This document shows positions 6,745 to 6,858 of a stretch of DNA of 6,858 nt, one piece after another; positions within the stretch are counted from its first letter, which is position 1; each line of letters starts with the position of its first letter. Below the pieces are notes generated by a model, which saw only the letters and a list, made by a program, of their open reading frames with translations, searched no databases and had not been told where the DNA came from. The DNA is from Lachnospiraceae bacterium (GTDB lineage: Bacteria; Bacillota; Clostridia; Lachnospirales; Lachnospiraceae), in NCBI GenBank assembly GCA_003519685.1, contig DOWG01000135.1, forward strand, positions 21,405 to 28,262, given 5' to 3'. The position numbers were made by a program, and so were the translations under genes.

Positions 6745-6858
6745 CCCCTGTCGCTAAATCATACGATCTGGGAGGAAAGCTATTTATCTATAAGGTGAAG
6801 CAGTTTATGGCAGCTTGTTAGAATAAAAGGTTATATTTAAAAAGGTATTCGGAAACAA
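6745..6858. other. Window end with no supported gene
   Basis: No open frame of useful length is present on either strand. GGGAGG at 6770-6775 looks like a ribosome binding site, but no ATG, GTG or TTG lies at a proper distance; the nearest candidate, GTG at 6798, gives only 8 codons. One frame reads YKVKQFMAAC, a stop, then NKRLYLKRYSET, which may be another broken start, but I cannot name a family. Confidence 0.4.

Overview
The window looks like a piece of a beta-mannan utilisation locus from a low-GC, Gram-positive, anaerobic-type bacterium (Bacillota, Clostridia; a Lachnospiraceae-like gut or plant-fibre degrader is my best guess). The reasons are AT-rich DNA, strong AGGAGG-type ribosome binding sites, a TTG start, two lipoprotein signal peptides with a Cys lipobox, and a carbohydrate uptake 1 (CUT1) type ABC transporter beside glycoside hydrolases. 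All recognisable genes are on the + strand.

Layout: 2-139 is the 3' end of a first ABC sugar permease. 154-1143 is the second permease. 1206-2657 is the lipoprotein solute-binding protein. After a 193-bp gap with a small hairpin, 2851-4518 encodes a surface-anchored GH26 endo-mannanase with an N-terminal CBM35-like module. A 180-bp gap (4519-4698) holds what may be the scar of a deleted gene. 4699-5667 is a signal-less GH113 mannanase-like enzyme. 5779-6717 is an FAD-dependent oxidoreductase lacking its N-terminal nucleotide-binding part, and its 5' edge lies in a 60-bp inverted repeat. 6718-6858 is non-coding as far as I can tell, with a weak terminator-like hairpin at its start.

Inferred working model: the CBM35-GH26 lipoprotein cuts mannan at the cell surface, the solute-binding lipoprotein captures the oligosaccharides, the two permeases import them (the ATPase is not in the window and may be a shared MsmX-type subunit), and the cytoplasmic GH113 enzyme trims them. 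The oxidoreductase and the possible GH130-like remnant suggest that a larger mannan pathway once sat here and is decaying. No transcriptional regulator, RNA gene, CRISPR array or intact mobile element was seen.

I do not see a wholly new system. The points most worth checking are the two apparent gene scars and the hairpin at the truncation junction.
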